Positions 40,155 through 48,411 of a stretch of 64,000 nt of DNA are shown here, one piece after another. The position numbers and the translations under genes were made by a program. The stretch comes from Brevibacterium daeguense (GTDB lineage Bacteria > Actinomycetota > Actinomycetes > Actinomycetales > Brevibacteriaceae), in assembly GCF_021729135.1 (NCBI RefSeq), contig NZ_JAJTWW010000007.1, positions 62,001 to 126,000 of the forward strand. Reading direction: 5' to 3'. The notes beneath the pieces are model-generated. The model saw only the letters and a list, made by a program, of their open reading frames with translations, was not told the origin of the DNA and did not search any database. Position 1 is the stretch's first letter; each line of letters starts with the position of its first letter.

Positions 40155-41009
40155 ATGGGAATCGAGTTCCGCCGCGTCACCAAGACCTATCCGGACGGCA
40201 CCCGGGCTGTCGGCGATTTCAGCCTGGTGGTGCCCTCTCATTCGCTCACGGTGCTCCTGGGGTCGTCGGGATCGGGCAAGACGACACTCCTGCGGATGGT
40301 GAACCGGATGGTGGACCCGACGTCCGGGCAGGTCCTGATCGACGACGCCGACGTCGCAGCGGAGGCTCCGGTAGCACTGCGCCGCCGGATCGGCTATGTC
40401 ATGCAGCATTCCGGTCTGCTTCCCCACCGCAGGGTGATCGACAACGTCGCCACGGTCCCGCGCCTCAACGGTGCGAGCCGGCGCGAGGCGCGGGAGCGCG
40501 CCGCTGAGCTGCTCGCTGTCGTCGGGTTGGACCCGAGTCTGGGCAGCCGTTACCCGGGGCAGCTCTCCGGCGGCCAGCAGCAGCGCGTCGGGGTCGCCCG
40601 GGCGCTCGCGGGCGATCCCAATATCCTGCTGATGGACGAGCCCTTCGGGTCCGTGGATCCGCTGGTCCGCATCGAGCTCCAGCGGGAGCTCAAGCGCATC
40701 CACACCGAGCTGCGGAAGACCATCATCTTCGTCACGCACGACATCGATGAAGCGCTCACGCTGGGTGATCAGATCGTCGTCCTGCGCCCGGGAGGGGAGA
40801 TCGCCCAGACCGGAGCGCCGCCGGAGATCGTCGAGAATCCTCGGGACGACTTCGTGGCCCAGTTCCTCGGCGTGGCCGGCGGCCGGCGCTCGCTGCGCGC
40901 CACCGTGCGCGACGACGGCGGCTTGTCGATCTCGGACAGCACCGGCCGCCCGCTCGGAATCCTCGAAGCGCTGCCCTCGAAGGCGCCCGGCTCCTTACCG
41001 GGCGGGTGA
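40155..41009 (+). CDS. ABC transporter ATP-binding protein, OpuC/ProV (quaternary amine) type
   Basis: 284 residues. Start IEFRRVTKTYPDGTRAVGDFSL, Walker A LLGSSGSGKTTLLRMVNRMVDPTSGQVLI, YVMQHSGLLPHRRVIDNVATVPRL, signature LSGGQQQRVGVARAL, Walker B NILLMDEPFGSVDPLVR. These are the features of the osmoprotectant/glycine-betaine ATPases OpuBA/OpuCA; the CBS domains found at the C-terminus of many are missing, so osmotic gating is doubtful. Second gene of the monooxygenase operon, followed 4 bases later by the first permease. Confidence 0.85.
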   Translation: MGIEFRRVTKTYPDGTRAVGDFSLVVPSHSLTVLLGSSGSGKTTLLRMVNRMVDPTSGQVLIDDADVAAEAPVALRRRIGYVMQHSGLLPHRRVIDNVATVPRLNGASRREARERAAELLAVVGLDPSLGSRYPGQLSGGQQQRVGVARALAGDPNILLMDEPFGSVDPLVRIELQRELKRIHTELRKTIIFVTHDIDEALTLGDQIVVLRPGGEIAQTGAPPEIVENPRDDFVAQFLGVAGGRRSLRATVRDDGGLSISDSTGRPLGILEALPSKAPGSLPGG

Positions 41010-41013
41010 CGCC

Positions 41014-41664
41014 GTGGACTGGATCCTGTTGAACCTCCCGCTCATTGCCGACCTCACCTTCGCCCACCTCGCCCTCTGCATCCCGGCGATCCTGCTGGCG
41101 GCGGCGGTGTCGCTGCCGGTCGCGGTCGTGGCGAACAGACTGCGGCCGGTGCGCGAGGTCCTCGTCTCCGGGACGGGCCTGCTGTATGCCGTGCCGTCAC
41201 TGCCGCTGTTCGTCGTGCTGCCGGTCGTCATCGGGACCGGAGTCCGCGACCCGCTCAACGTCGTCGTCGCGCTCGCGATCTACGGGACCGCGCTGATGGT
41301 CCGCTCGGCGGCCGACGGGCTGGACGCGGTCTCCGCGGATGCGAGGACGGCGGCCACTGCTCAGGGCTATTCGCGATGGGGGCGCTTCTGGGCGGTCGAC
41401 CTGCCCCTCGCAGGGCCGGCACTGCTTGCCGGTCTGCGGGTCGTGAGCGTCAGCACCATCAGCCTGGTCTCCGTCAGCGCTGTGATCGGCGTTCAGTCCC
41501 TCGGCTCCCTATTCACCGACGGATTCCAGCGCGGGATCGTCCCCTCGATCATGAGCGGTCTCGTGATGACTGCGGTGCTCGCGGTGGGTCTCGACCGGCT
41601 GCTGGTGCTCGCCGGCCGCGTCTGCATGCCGTGGTCGGCAGCCCGGGAGGCGCCGGGCAGATGA
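41014..41664 (+). CDS. ABC transporter permease, OpuCB/OpuCD type (first)
   Basis: 216 residues with about six membrane helices. AVPSLPLFVVLPVVIGTG and the EAA-like loop TAATAQGYSRWGRFWAVDLPLAGPALLAGLRVVSVSTISLVSVSAVIG match OpuC-type permeases. The start is a GTG 4 bases after the ATPase stop; the frame extends upstream only inside the ATPase gene. It overlaps the next permease by 4 bases (ATGA). Confidence 0.85.
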   Translation: MDWILLNLPLIADLTFAHLALCIPAILLAAAVSLPVAVVANRLRPVREVLVSGTGLLYAVPSLPLFVVLPVVIGTGVRDPLNVVVALAIYGTALMVRSAADGLDAVSADARTAATAQGYSRWGRFWAVDLPLAGPALLAGLRVVSVSTISLVSVSAVIGVQSLGSLFTDGFQRGIVPSIMSGLVMTAVLAVGLDRLLVLAGRVCMPWSAAREAPGR

Positions 41665-42323
41665 ACCATCTCAGCGAAGCGGTCCGCTGGCTTCTCGACG
41701 CCGCCACCTGGTCCGGACCCACCGGCCTGGGCGTGCGCACTGTGGAGCACCTGCAGTACACGCTCGTCGCCGTCCTGCTCTCGGCGGCGATCGCGCTCCC
41801 CATCGGCCTCGCAATCGGGCACTTCGGCAGGGGGAAGAACGTGGCCGTGGCCGGAACCGGCGTGGTTCGGGCCCTTCCCACCCTCGGCCTCCTGACTCTC
41901 GTGGCGCTCTTCACCGGTCTGGGCCTCACCGCCCCGATGGTCGCGTTCATCACCCTGGCGGTCCCGTCCATCATCGCCGGCGCCTACTCGGGTGTGGAGT
42001 CCGTAGATCCCCGGGTCGTGGATGCCGCACGCGCGCAGGGCATGAACGGCTGGCAGACCCTCCTGACAGTGCAGATCCCCTTGGGGCTCCCGCTGATCAT
42101 CGGTGGAATCCGGCTGGCGGTGCTGCAGGTCGTGGGAACCGCTACGATCGCAGCATATGTCGGCGCCGGCGGGCTCGGCGTTCCCCTCTTCCTGGGGCTG
42201 CGCACCAACGACTACCCGCTGCTGCTGGCGGCCTCGCTCGTAGTCATCGCGCTGGCCATCGTGCTCGACGGCGCCTTCGACCTTGCCCAGCGACTGATCC
42301 GCAGGCTGCCGGGATTCGCATGA
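41661..42323 (+). CDS. ABC transporter permease, OpuCB/OpuCD type (second)
   Basis: 220 residues, about six helices. RALPTLGLLTLVALFTGLGLTAPMVAFITLAVPSIIAGAYSGVESVDPRVVDAARAQGMNGWQTLLTVQIPLGLPLIIGGIR contains the EAA loop of the OpuC family. Two unlike permeases, one ATPase and one binding protein is the standard OpuC composition. It starts inside the end of the first permease gene. Confidence 0.85.
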   Translation: MNHLSEAVRWLLDAATWSGPTGLGVRTVEHLQYTLVAVLLSAAIALPIGLAIGHFGRGKNVAVAGTGVVRALPTLGLLTLVALFTGLGLTAPMVAFITLAVPSIIAGAYSGVESVDPRVVDAARAQGMNGWQTLLTVQIPLGLPLIIGGIRLAVLQVVGTATIAAYVGAGGLGVPLFLGLRTNDYPLLLAASLVVIALAIVLDGAFDLAQRLIRRLPGFA

Positions 42324-42378
42324 GGCCGCTGTTCACCCGTCCGTCCCTGCTCCACATCGTCCGGAAGGAACCACCACT

Positions 42379-43299
42379 GTGAAACCTCGGTCTCGCGGTC
42401 CACTCGCGGTCGTCGCCGCCGCCCTGCTCCTGACAGCCAGCGGCTGCGCGGGAGGATCGGATCCACTCGCGAATTCTCCCGCCGGCGGGGTCGACGAGGG
42501 CACGCTCGTCATCGGCTCGCAGCAGTACTACTCGAACACCATCATCGCCGAGATCTACGCCCAGCTCCTCGAAGCCGCCGGCTACGACGTCGAGCGCGAT
42601 TTCGAGATCGGCCAGCGCGAGGTGTACGCCTCGGAGCTGACCAACGGGAACATCGACGTCTTCCCGGAGTACACGGGCGCCCTGCTGCAGTACTACGATC
42701 CAGCGGCCGGTTCGGGGACGCCGGAGGAGGTCTACGAGGCGCTCACCGAGTCCCTGCCGGAAGGACTGACCGCGTTGGAGCCGGCTGAGGCGACAGATCA
42801 GAACGAGTTCGTGGTCACCCCCGAATACGCGCAGGAGCATGACCTGGTCTCGATCGGAGACCTTGCGGGAGTCGACGACGTGGTCATGGCCTCCAGCCCG
42901 GAGTTCGAGACCCGCCCCTTCGGTCCGGAAGGCCTCCGGGAGGTCTACGGCGTCGAAGTCGAGCTGCAGGTCATCGACGATTCGGGAGGGCCGCTGACGG
43001 TCAATGCCCTGCTCGACGGCGAAGTCGACGTGACCGCGACGATCTACAGCGCGAATCCCGCAATCAGCGAGCACGGCCTCGTGGTGCTGGAGGACCCGAA
43101 AGGGCTTCTGCCCTCCGCCCATCTCGTGCCGGTCGTCTCCGACGATGCCGACGACGAGGCACGGGCAATCCTCAACGAGGTCCACTCCCTGCTGAGCCAG
43201 GACGAGCTCCTGGCCCTGAACTCGCGCAGCGTCAACGAGCAGGCCGCGGCCGAGGTCGTCGCCCGGGAGTGGATCGAGAAGCACAGCCTTCTCGACTGA
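42379..43299 (+). CDS. ABC substrate-binding lipoprotein, OpuCC/ProX-like
   Basis: 306 residues. The signal peptide ends at the lipobox TASGC. The mature domain GTLVIGSQQYYSNTIIAEIYAQLLEAAGYDVERDFEIGQREVYASELTNGNIDVFPEYTGALLQYY is the OsmF/OpuCC pattern. Betaine-binding members hold the ligand in a cage of Tyr or Trp residues; several Tyr are here (QQYYSN, YTGALLQYY), but the ligand could differ given the monooxygenase in the operon. GTG start, with GGAAGGA 8 bases upstream. A hairpin terminator follows. Confidence 0.85.
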   Translation: MKPRSRGPLAVVAAALLLTASGCAGGSDPLANSPAGGVDEGTLVIGSQQYYSNTIIAEIYAQLLEAAGYDVERDFEIGQREVYASELTNGNIDVFPEYTGALLQYYDPAAGSGTPEEVYEALTESLPEGLTALEPAEATDQNEFVVTPEYAQEHDLVSIGDLAGVDDVVMASSPEFETRPFGPEGLREVYGVEVELQVIDDSGGPLTVNALLDGEVDVTATIYSANPAISEHGLVVLEDPKGLLPSAHLVPVVSDDADDEARAILNEVHSLLSQDELLALNSRSVNEQAAAEVVAREWIEKHSLLD

Positions 43300-43313
43300 G
43301 CGGCGGGCGCGCT

Positions 43314-43335
43314 CGCCTGCCGGGCCCAGCAGGCG
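43314..43335. terminator. hairpin between the two convergent transporter operons
   Basis: CGCCTGC and GCAGGCG form a perfect 7-bp stem around an 8-base loop, 15 bases after the stop of the OpuC-type binding protein and 38 before the end of potC. No T-run. Confidence 0.55.
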
Positions 43336-43372
43336 AATCGGCGCCAGGCGCCCGGCCGCACAGCCGGCATCA

Positions 43373-44200
43373 TCAGAGGCCTACCCGGCCCTGGACCCCG
43401 GTCCCGGGCTGCGCCCGCTCCCGCTTGCGATAGGTGACGATCTGGGCCACGACGACGATCGCGATCGCCAGCAGGAACATGAACGAGCCGATGACGTTGG
43501 CCTCCGGCGGGATGCCGCGTGCCGCTGCGATGTAGATGAACTTCGGGAAGGTGATCTCGGCTCCCGAGTTGAAGTTCGTGATGATGAAGTCGTCGAAGCT
43601 CAGGGCGAAGCTCAGCAGAGCGGCCGCCAGAATGCCGGGCAGCAGCAGCGGCAGGGTGACCTTGAAGAAGCGCTGCGCGCCGGAGGCATAGAGATCGGCG
43701 GCCGCCTCGTCGAGCGCCGGGTCGAGGCTCGCGACCCGGGCGCGCACCGTGACGACCACGAAGGAGATGCAGAAGGCGATGTGGGCCAGGATGATGGTCG
43801 GCTTCCCCAGGGTCACCCCGAGGTTGAGGAACTGCGTCAGCAGGGCTGCGCCGAACACCACCTCAGGGGTGGCCATCGGCAGGAACACCAGAATGTTCGC
43901 ACTCCCGGAGAACCGGAATCGGTAGCGCTCCAGGCCGATCGCGATCAGCGTGCCGAGAACGGTCGCGACCACCGTCGAGGTGAGCCCGATCTGAAGGCTG
44001 TTGACGAAGGCGTGACACACCTCGGGCGCACCGCACGGGTTGCGCCAGTTGTCGAGAGTGAAGCCGCGCCAGGTCAGGTTCGTCTTGCCGGCCTGATTGA
44101 ACGAGAACACGAAGATATAGACGATCGGCACCAGCAGATAGGCGAACGCGAGACCGCCGACGACGGGCACGAACCAGCGAGTAGGGTCGAATCTCCTCAC
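43373..44200 (-). CDS. potC: polyamine ABC transporter permease, PotC type
   Basis: 275 residues with six membrane helices. LVPIVYIFVFSFNQAGKTNLTWRGFTLDNW is the PotC N-terminus, and the EAA loop is DEAAADLYASGAQRFFKVTLPLLLPGILAAALLSFALSFDDFIITNFNSG, in which the LSFDDF block is diagnostic. GTG start, AAGGAG 5 bases upstream, overlapping the potB stop by 4 bases. Last gene of the operon. Confidence 0.88.
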   Translation of the reverse strand: MRRFDPTRWFVPVVGGLAFAYLLVPIVYIFVFSFNQAGKTNLTWRGFTLDNWRNPCGAPEVCHAFVNSLQIGLTSTVVATVLGTLIAIGLERYRFRFSGSANILVFLPMATPEVVFGAALLTQFLNLGVTLGKPTIILAHIAFCISFVVVTVRARVASLDPALDEAAADLYASGAQRFFKVTLPLLLPGILAAALLSFALSFDDFIITNFNSGAEITFPKFIYIAAARGIPPEANVIGSFMFLLAIAIVVVAQIVTYRKRERAQPGTGVQGRVGL

Positions 44201-45231
44201 AGCAGCTCCTTCGTGCCGAAGCGGCGCACATACGCCATCACCAGGATCAGGATGGCGACCATGAGCACGAACGCCAGCGCCGCTGCCTGCGGGTAGTCGG
44301 CGGCCTGGAAGAACCGGCTCTCGATGATCTGGCCGATCATCGTCGTATTGCGGTTGTTGCCCAGCAGCGATGCATTGATGTAGTCGCCGGCCGCCGGGAT
44401 GAACGTCAGGAGAGTGCCCGCGAGCACTCCCGGCATCGACAGGGGCAGGGTCACCTTCCGGAACGTCTCCCACGGTGACGCATACAGGTCGGAGCCGGCT
44501 TCGATCAGCCGGGCGTCCAACCGCTCGAGGTTGGCGAAGATCGGCAGGGTCATGAACGGCAGGAAGTTGTAGGTCATGCCCGCGACGACCGCGACGGCGG
44601 TCGCGGTCAGATGGGCACCCGGTGGCATCAGGCTGAGCGCTTTGAGCGCGCCGACCACCAGACCGTCGTCCGACAGGATGATCTTCCACGCCTGGGTGCG
44701 CAGAATGAAGCTCGCGAAGAACGGGGCGATGATCAGCACCAGCAGGAGCCCCTGGGCCAGGCGGTGGCCGCGCAGGCGAACAGCGACCAGATAGGCGATC
44801 GGGTACCCGATGAGCAGCGCGGCGACTGTGGTGATCAGCGCGAACGCAAACGATCGCAGCAGCGGCACCCAGTACAGCACGAGCACTTCGGTGTAGTTGG
44901 AGAACTCCAGCGCCGGCTGGAACGCGCCGACGCCGCCCCCGGGAACCGGTGCGAACAGCGAGGTCGCCAGCATCACGAGCACCGGCAGCGCGAAGAACAG
45001 CGCCAGGAAGGCGAAGCCCGGCAGGACGAACCAATAGCCGAGGCGCCCCTGTCGGGAGTGCTGCCTGCGCTCGGCAGTCGACATCTGCTGCCGTTCCCGG
45101 CGACGGTTCCGGCGACGGCTGCGGCCTGATCGGCCCTGCCGGCTCCCCGCCGGGACGGCCTGCTCGGGGCGGACCGCCGCGGGCGCGGGAACCTGCTCAT
45201 GAGACGGGGTCAGCCCCGTCCCGGCGCTCAT
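44197..45231 (-). CDS. potB: polyamine ABC transporter permease, PotB type
   Basis: 344 residues. After an unusually long, Arg/Gln-rich N-terminus of about 65 residues come six helices: YWFVLPGFAFLALFFALPVLVMLATSLF, FILRTQAWKIILSDDGLV, and the EAA loop EAGSDLYASPWETFRKVTLPLSMPGVLAGTLLTFIPAAGDYINASLLG. ATG 45231 overlaps the potA stop and has GGAG 5 bases upstream, so the long N-terminus is likely real; an internal ATG at 45084 would remove it. Confidence 0.88.
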   Translation of the reverse strand: MSAGTGLTPSHEQVPAPAAVRPEQAVPAGSRQGRSGRSRRRNRRRERQQMSTAERRQHSRQGRLGYWFVLPGFAFLALFFALPVLVMLATSLFAPVPGGGVGAFQPALEFSNYTEVLVLYWVPLLRSFAFALITTVAALLIGYPIAYLVAVRLRGHRLAQGLLLVLIIAPFFASFILRTQAWKIILSDDGLVVGALKALSLMPPGAHLTATAVAVVAGMTYNFLPFMTLPIFANLERLDARLIEAGSDLYASPWETFRKVTLPLSMPGVLAGTLLTFIPAAGDYINASLLGNNRNTTMIGQIIESRFFQAADYPQAAALAFVLMVAILILVMAYVRRFGTKELL

Positions 45232-46439
45232 CCCGGCTCCACTTCCGCTCCGGCACTGATCGGCTCGTCGCCGGCCAGGCCGAAGGTGTACTTGGCGCGC
45301 CACCGCAGGCTGACCCTGTCGCCGATCGCGAGCACGTCCCCGGCCAGGTTCTGGGCGAACACCTCGACGCTGCCGATGCCGGGCACTTCGACCTGGTATT
45401 CGGTGGAGACCCCGGTGTAGGTCATCGCTGAGACGACACCCCCGGCGAGCGTGTTCCACACTTCGCCGTCCCGATCGGCGAAGGTGCCGTGCCGGCCCTC
45501 GTCGTCGGACCCGACGGGTGCGATCGCGATCTTCTCCGGCCGGATGCCGACGAGCAGCCGGCCTTGGCGGGACACGCACCGGTCGGACAGCAGCCGTGCC
45601 TGCGCCGAGCCCGCGGCGATCGTCAGCCACGGCCCGTCCTCGCCCAGCACCTCTGCCTCGATGAGATTGGACTTGCCCAGGAAGTTCGCGACGAACACCG
45701 TCTCCGGCTGGTCGTAGAGCTCCTCCGGCGGTCCCAGCTGCTCGATGCGGCCCTCGTTCATCACCGCGACGATGTCGGCCATCGTCATCGCCTCGTCCTG
45801 GTCGTGCGTGACGTGGATGAAGGTCAGCCCCACCTCGCGCTGGATCCGGGACAGCTCGAGCTGCATCTGGCGGCGCAGCTTCATGTCGAGTGCACCCAGC
45901 GGCTCGTCGAGCAGCAGCACCTCCGGCTCGTTGACGATCGCCCGGGCCAAGGCCACCCGCTGCTGCTGCCCGCCGGAGAGCTGCTGCGGTCGGCGATCGG
46001 CGAGATGGGACAGCTCGACGAGCTCGAGCACCTGGCTCGCCTTCGCGCGAGCGTCGTGGACCTTGCGTCGGCGCAGCCCGAACGCCACGTTGTCGATGAC
46101 GCTCATGTGCGGGAACAGCGCATAGCTCTGGAAGACCGTGTTGACGGGCCGTCGGTGGGGTTTGACGCCGGTGATGTCCTGCCCGCCGAGGAAGATCCGG
46201 CCCTCGGTGGGGAACTCCAGTCCCGCGATCATCCGCAGCGCGGTGGTCTTGCCGCACCCGGAAGGTCCCAGCAGCGCGAAGAAGCCGCCCGGAGGGATCT
46301 CCAGGTCCACGTGGTCGACGGCGGTGAAGTCGCCGAAGCGCTTGACCAGTCCTCTGAGCTGCAACCCTCCGGAGGTCGGCCGCGTAGCGGGGGTGCCGGT
46401 CTCCGGCGGGGCGGGGCTCATGCTGCCGACTGCATTCAT
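45228..46439 (-). CDS. potA: polyamine ABC transporter ATP-binding protein, PotA type
   Basis: 403 residues. Walker A LGPSGCGKTTALRMIAGLEFPTEG, Q-loop NTVFQSYALFPHMSVIDNVAFGLR, signature LSGGQQQRVALARAI, Walker B VLLLDEPLGALDMKLR and H-loop VTHDQDEAMTMADI. The C-terminal part is the TOBE regulatory domain. ATG 46439 has AAAGG six bases upstream. A GTG at 46469 that overlaps the potD stop would add ten residues. It energises spermidine/putrescine import. Confidence 0.9.
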   Translation of the reverse strand: MNAVGSMSPAPPETGTPATRPTSGGLQLRGLVKRFGDFTAVDHVDLEIPPGGFFALLGPSGCGKTTALRMIAGLEFPTEGRIFLGGQDITGVKPHRRPVNTVFQSYALFPHMSVIDNVAFGLRRRKVHDARAKASQVLELVELSHLADRRPQQLSGGQQQRVALARAIVNEPEVLLLDEPLGALDMKLRRQMQLELSRIQREVGLTFIHVTHDQDEAMTMADIVAVMNEGRIEQLGPPEELYDQPETVFVANFLGKSNLIEAEVLGEDGPWLTIAAGSAQARLLSDRCVSRQGRLLVGIRPEKIAIAPVGSDDEGRHGTFADRDGEVWNTLAGGVVSAMTYTGVSTEYQVEVPGIGSVEVFAQNLAGDVLAIGDRVSLRWRAKYTFGLAGDEPISAGAEVEPG

Positions 46440-46465
46440 CTCTGACCTTTCGAGTCCGCTCGTGC

Positions 46466-47673
46466 TCACTTGCCGATCGCACGCTGGAACATGTCGATGT
46501 ACTTCTGCTCCTCCTCGCGCTCCACGGGGCGCATCGCCGACACGTTCTCCAGGAACTCGTCGGTCGGGAAGATCAGCGGGTTGTCGACCAGGCTCGGGTC
46601 GAGCTTCTCCATCGCCTCGCGCGCTCCCTGCACCGGGCAGATGTAGTTGACGTAGGCGGCGACCTCTGCCGCAACAGCCGGGTCGTAGTAGTAGTTCATC
46701 AGCGCTTCGGCATTGGCCTTGTGGGTGGCCGCCAGCGGCACCAGGAGTTGTCGGACCACAGATCTCCCCCGGCTTCCGGAATGGTGAAGTCCCACTTGTC
46801 GCCGTTCTCGGTGTTGAGCTGCGTGATGTCGCCGGACCAGGCGACCACGGCCACCGCGTCGCCGGAGATCAGATCCTCCTTGTAGGAGTTCCCCTTGGCC
46901 TGCCGGATCTGGCCGTTCTGGACGTTCTCGGCGATGATGTCGACGGCGTTCGCGTAGTCGTCCTCGGTGAACCGGGTGATGTCGACGCCCTGTTCGAGCA
47001 TCACCAGCGCGGGTGTCTCGTTCCAGCCGTCGATGATCTCCACTCGTCCCCTGAGGTCGGGGTTCCACAGGTCGGAGACGTTCTTCAGCCCCTGCGGCAC
47101 CGCCTCCTTGTTCCACGCCAGCCCCGTGAAGCCGGACTGCCAGGTCACCGAGTACTTCCTGCCGGGGTCGTACTGCACGTTCTGCAGCTCGGGAAGCAGG
47201 TTGGCGATGTTGGGGATGTTGTCGTGGTTGAGCTCCTGGAGCCATCCGTCGGCGACCATCCGCGAGGCCATCCAGTCGGTCAGGGTGATGATGTCCTGCC
47301 CGATCGACTGCCCACGCGACAGCTGCGCCTGGACCTTGCCGTAGTAGCTCTCGTTGCTGTCGATGTCCTCGGAGTAGTTGACGTCGATGCCCGTCTGATC
47401 CGTGAACTTCTCGAGCGTCGGATAGGTTCCGGTCTTGTCGTCGTAGTCGAGGTAGAGGGTCCAGTTGGCCCAGCGGAGCATCTTCTCCTGCTCGGAGACG
47501 TCTTCGGCCGGCGCCATTCCCTCCTCGGTCGTCATGCCGCCGGTGCCGCAGGCGGCCAGCAGCCCGGCCAGCCCCAGGCCGCCGGCGGCGGCGAGCACTC
47601 GGCGTCGATCGACCTGGGCTCGCACCAGGCTGCTGAGCATCGGATCTGCCGGGAGGGGACGAGTGGGTGCCAT
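46466..47673 (-). pseudogene. potD: polyamine-binding lipoprotein PotD, interrupted by a -1 frameshift
   Basis: The first 312 or so residues run from the ATG at 47673 (AAGGAG 9 bases upstream): a twin-arginine lipoprotein signal (RRRVLAAAGG, lipobox LAAC), then MLRWANWTLYLDYDDKTGTYPTLEKF and other PotD blocks down to GGDLWSDNS. At about 46745 the frame breaks. The expected continuation VPLAATHKANAEALMNYYYDP and the rest of the protein to QRAIGK lie in the neighbouring frame and end at 46466. One base seems missing near TCCTGGTG (for example TCCCTGGTG). Both halves keep perfect coding character, so either a recent mutation or a sequencing error is likely. First gene of the pot operon, divergent from the Lrp gene. 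Confidence 0.85.
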
Positions 47674-47703
47674 GGCGACGATCTCCTTCTGCTGGCGACT
47701 GGC

Positions 47704-47716
47704 GCTGTTGAACAGC
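47704..47716. promoter_or_regulatory. palindrome GCTGTT-G-AACAGC upstream of potD
   Basis: A perfect 6-1-6 dyad 31 bases before the potD start, in the likely 5' leader or promoter. Further right, AACAGCG at 47731 forms a spaced partner. It is a candidate site for the divergent Lrp-type regulator. Confidence 0.35.
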
Positions 47717-47746
47717 AACAGACGAATGGCAACAGCGTGCCAGAAA

Positions 47747-47760
47747 GTGAGCTGGCTCAC
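47747..47760. promoter_or_regulatory. palindrome GTGAGC-TG-GCTCAC between potD and the Lrp gene
   Basis: A perfect 6-2-6 inverted repeat, 74 bases before the potD start. With the dyads at 47704 and 47776 it gives three sites with centre spacings of about 44 and 30 bases, suitable for an Lrp octamer wrapping DNA. Confidence 0.35.
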
Positions 47761-47775
47761 AATAGTGCCGGAGCC

Positions 47776-47790
47776 TTCCGAAGAACGGAA
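47776..47790. promoter_or_regulatory. inverted repeat TTCCG-AAGAA-CGGAA
   Basis: A perfect 5-5-5 dyad near the middle of the potD/Lrp divergent region. The 15-bp length and AT-richer centre are typical of Lrp/AsnC binding sites. Confidence 0.4.
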
Positions 47791-47928
47791 TGCGGCATCC
47801 CACATCCAAGTCACGACTGATGTCGTCTGAATCCGTCGATACTCACGCGGATTCCGCAGTCCTCGCTCTTGAAAGGGTTTCCTCGATCCGCCATAGTTGG
47901 AGCACCGAGCGCGGAGGGAAGGACAAGC

Positions 47929-48411
47929 GTGGTCATCAACGCCCAGCACAGCGGTCAACCGGTGGTCCAGCTCGACGAGAAGTCGAAGGCGATCATCGAG
48001 CAGCTCCAGCACGACGGCCGGCAGTCCTACTCGGCGATCGGGCAGGCCGTCGGGCTGTCGGAGGCCGCTGTCCGCCAGCGCGTCTCCCGGCTCCTCGACT
48101 CCGGGGTCATGCAGATCGTCGCAGTCACCGATCCGATGCAGCTCGGCTTCGCCCGGCAGGCGCTGATCGGGATCCGGATCGACGGGGACGTCGTCGCCGC
48201 GGCCGAGGCGATCGGCGAGTTCGGTGAGGTCGACTATCTGGTCATCACCGCCGGGTCCTTCGACATCATCGCCGAGGTCATCTGCGAATCCGACGCGGAC
48301 CTCTTCGAGCTCATCAACGACCGGCTGCGGCGCGTGCCCGGGGTCAGCACCACCGAGACATTCATGTATCTGTCTCTGCACAAGCAGAAATACAACTGGG
48401 GGACGAGATGA
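47929..48411 (+). CDS. Lrp/AsnC-family transcriptional regulator of polyamine genes
   Basis: 160 residues. HTH: LDEKSKAIIEQLQHDGRQSYSAIGQAVGLSEAAVRQRVSRLLDSGVMQIVAV, then the RAM ligand-binding domain (ALIGIRIDGDVVAAAEAIGEFGEVDYLVITAGSFDIIAEVICE). GTG 47929 has GGAAGGA 5 bases upstream. It overlaps the aminotransferase gene by 4 bases and diverges from the potDABC operon, so it probably senses a polyamine or amino acid and controls both transcripts. Confidence 0.88.
   Translation: MVINAQHSGQPVVQLDEKSKAIIEQLQHDGRQSYSAIGQAVGLSEAAVRQRVSRLLDSGVMQIVAVTDPMQLGFARQALIGIRIDGDVVAAAEAIGEFGEVDYLVITAGSFDIIAEVICESDADLFELINDRLRRVPGVSTTETFMYLSLHKQKYNWGTR

Noticed and set aside
43050..43372. Short open frames in and after the OpuC-type binding protein on the minus strand
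   Set aside because: Antisense to the binding protein gene, and no ribosome-binding site or motif.
44197..46482. One long minus-strand frame covering PotB and part of the potA region, a possible fusion protein
   Set aside because: PotA motifs lie in another frame with its own start and stop; the upstream part of this frame is a shadow, and PotB starts at 45231 with a good ribosome-binding site.
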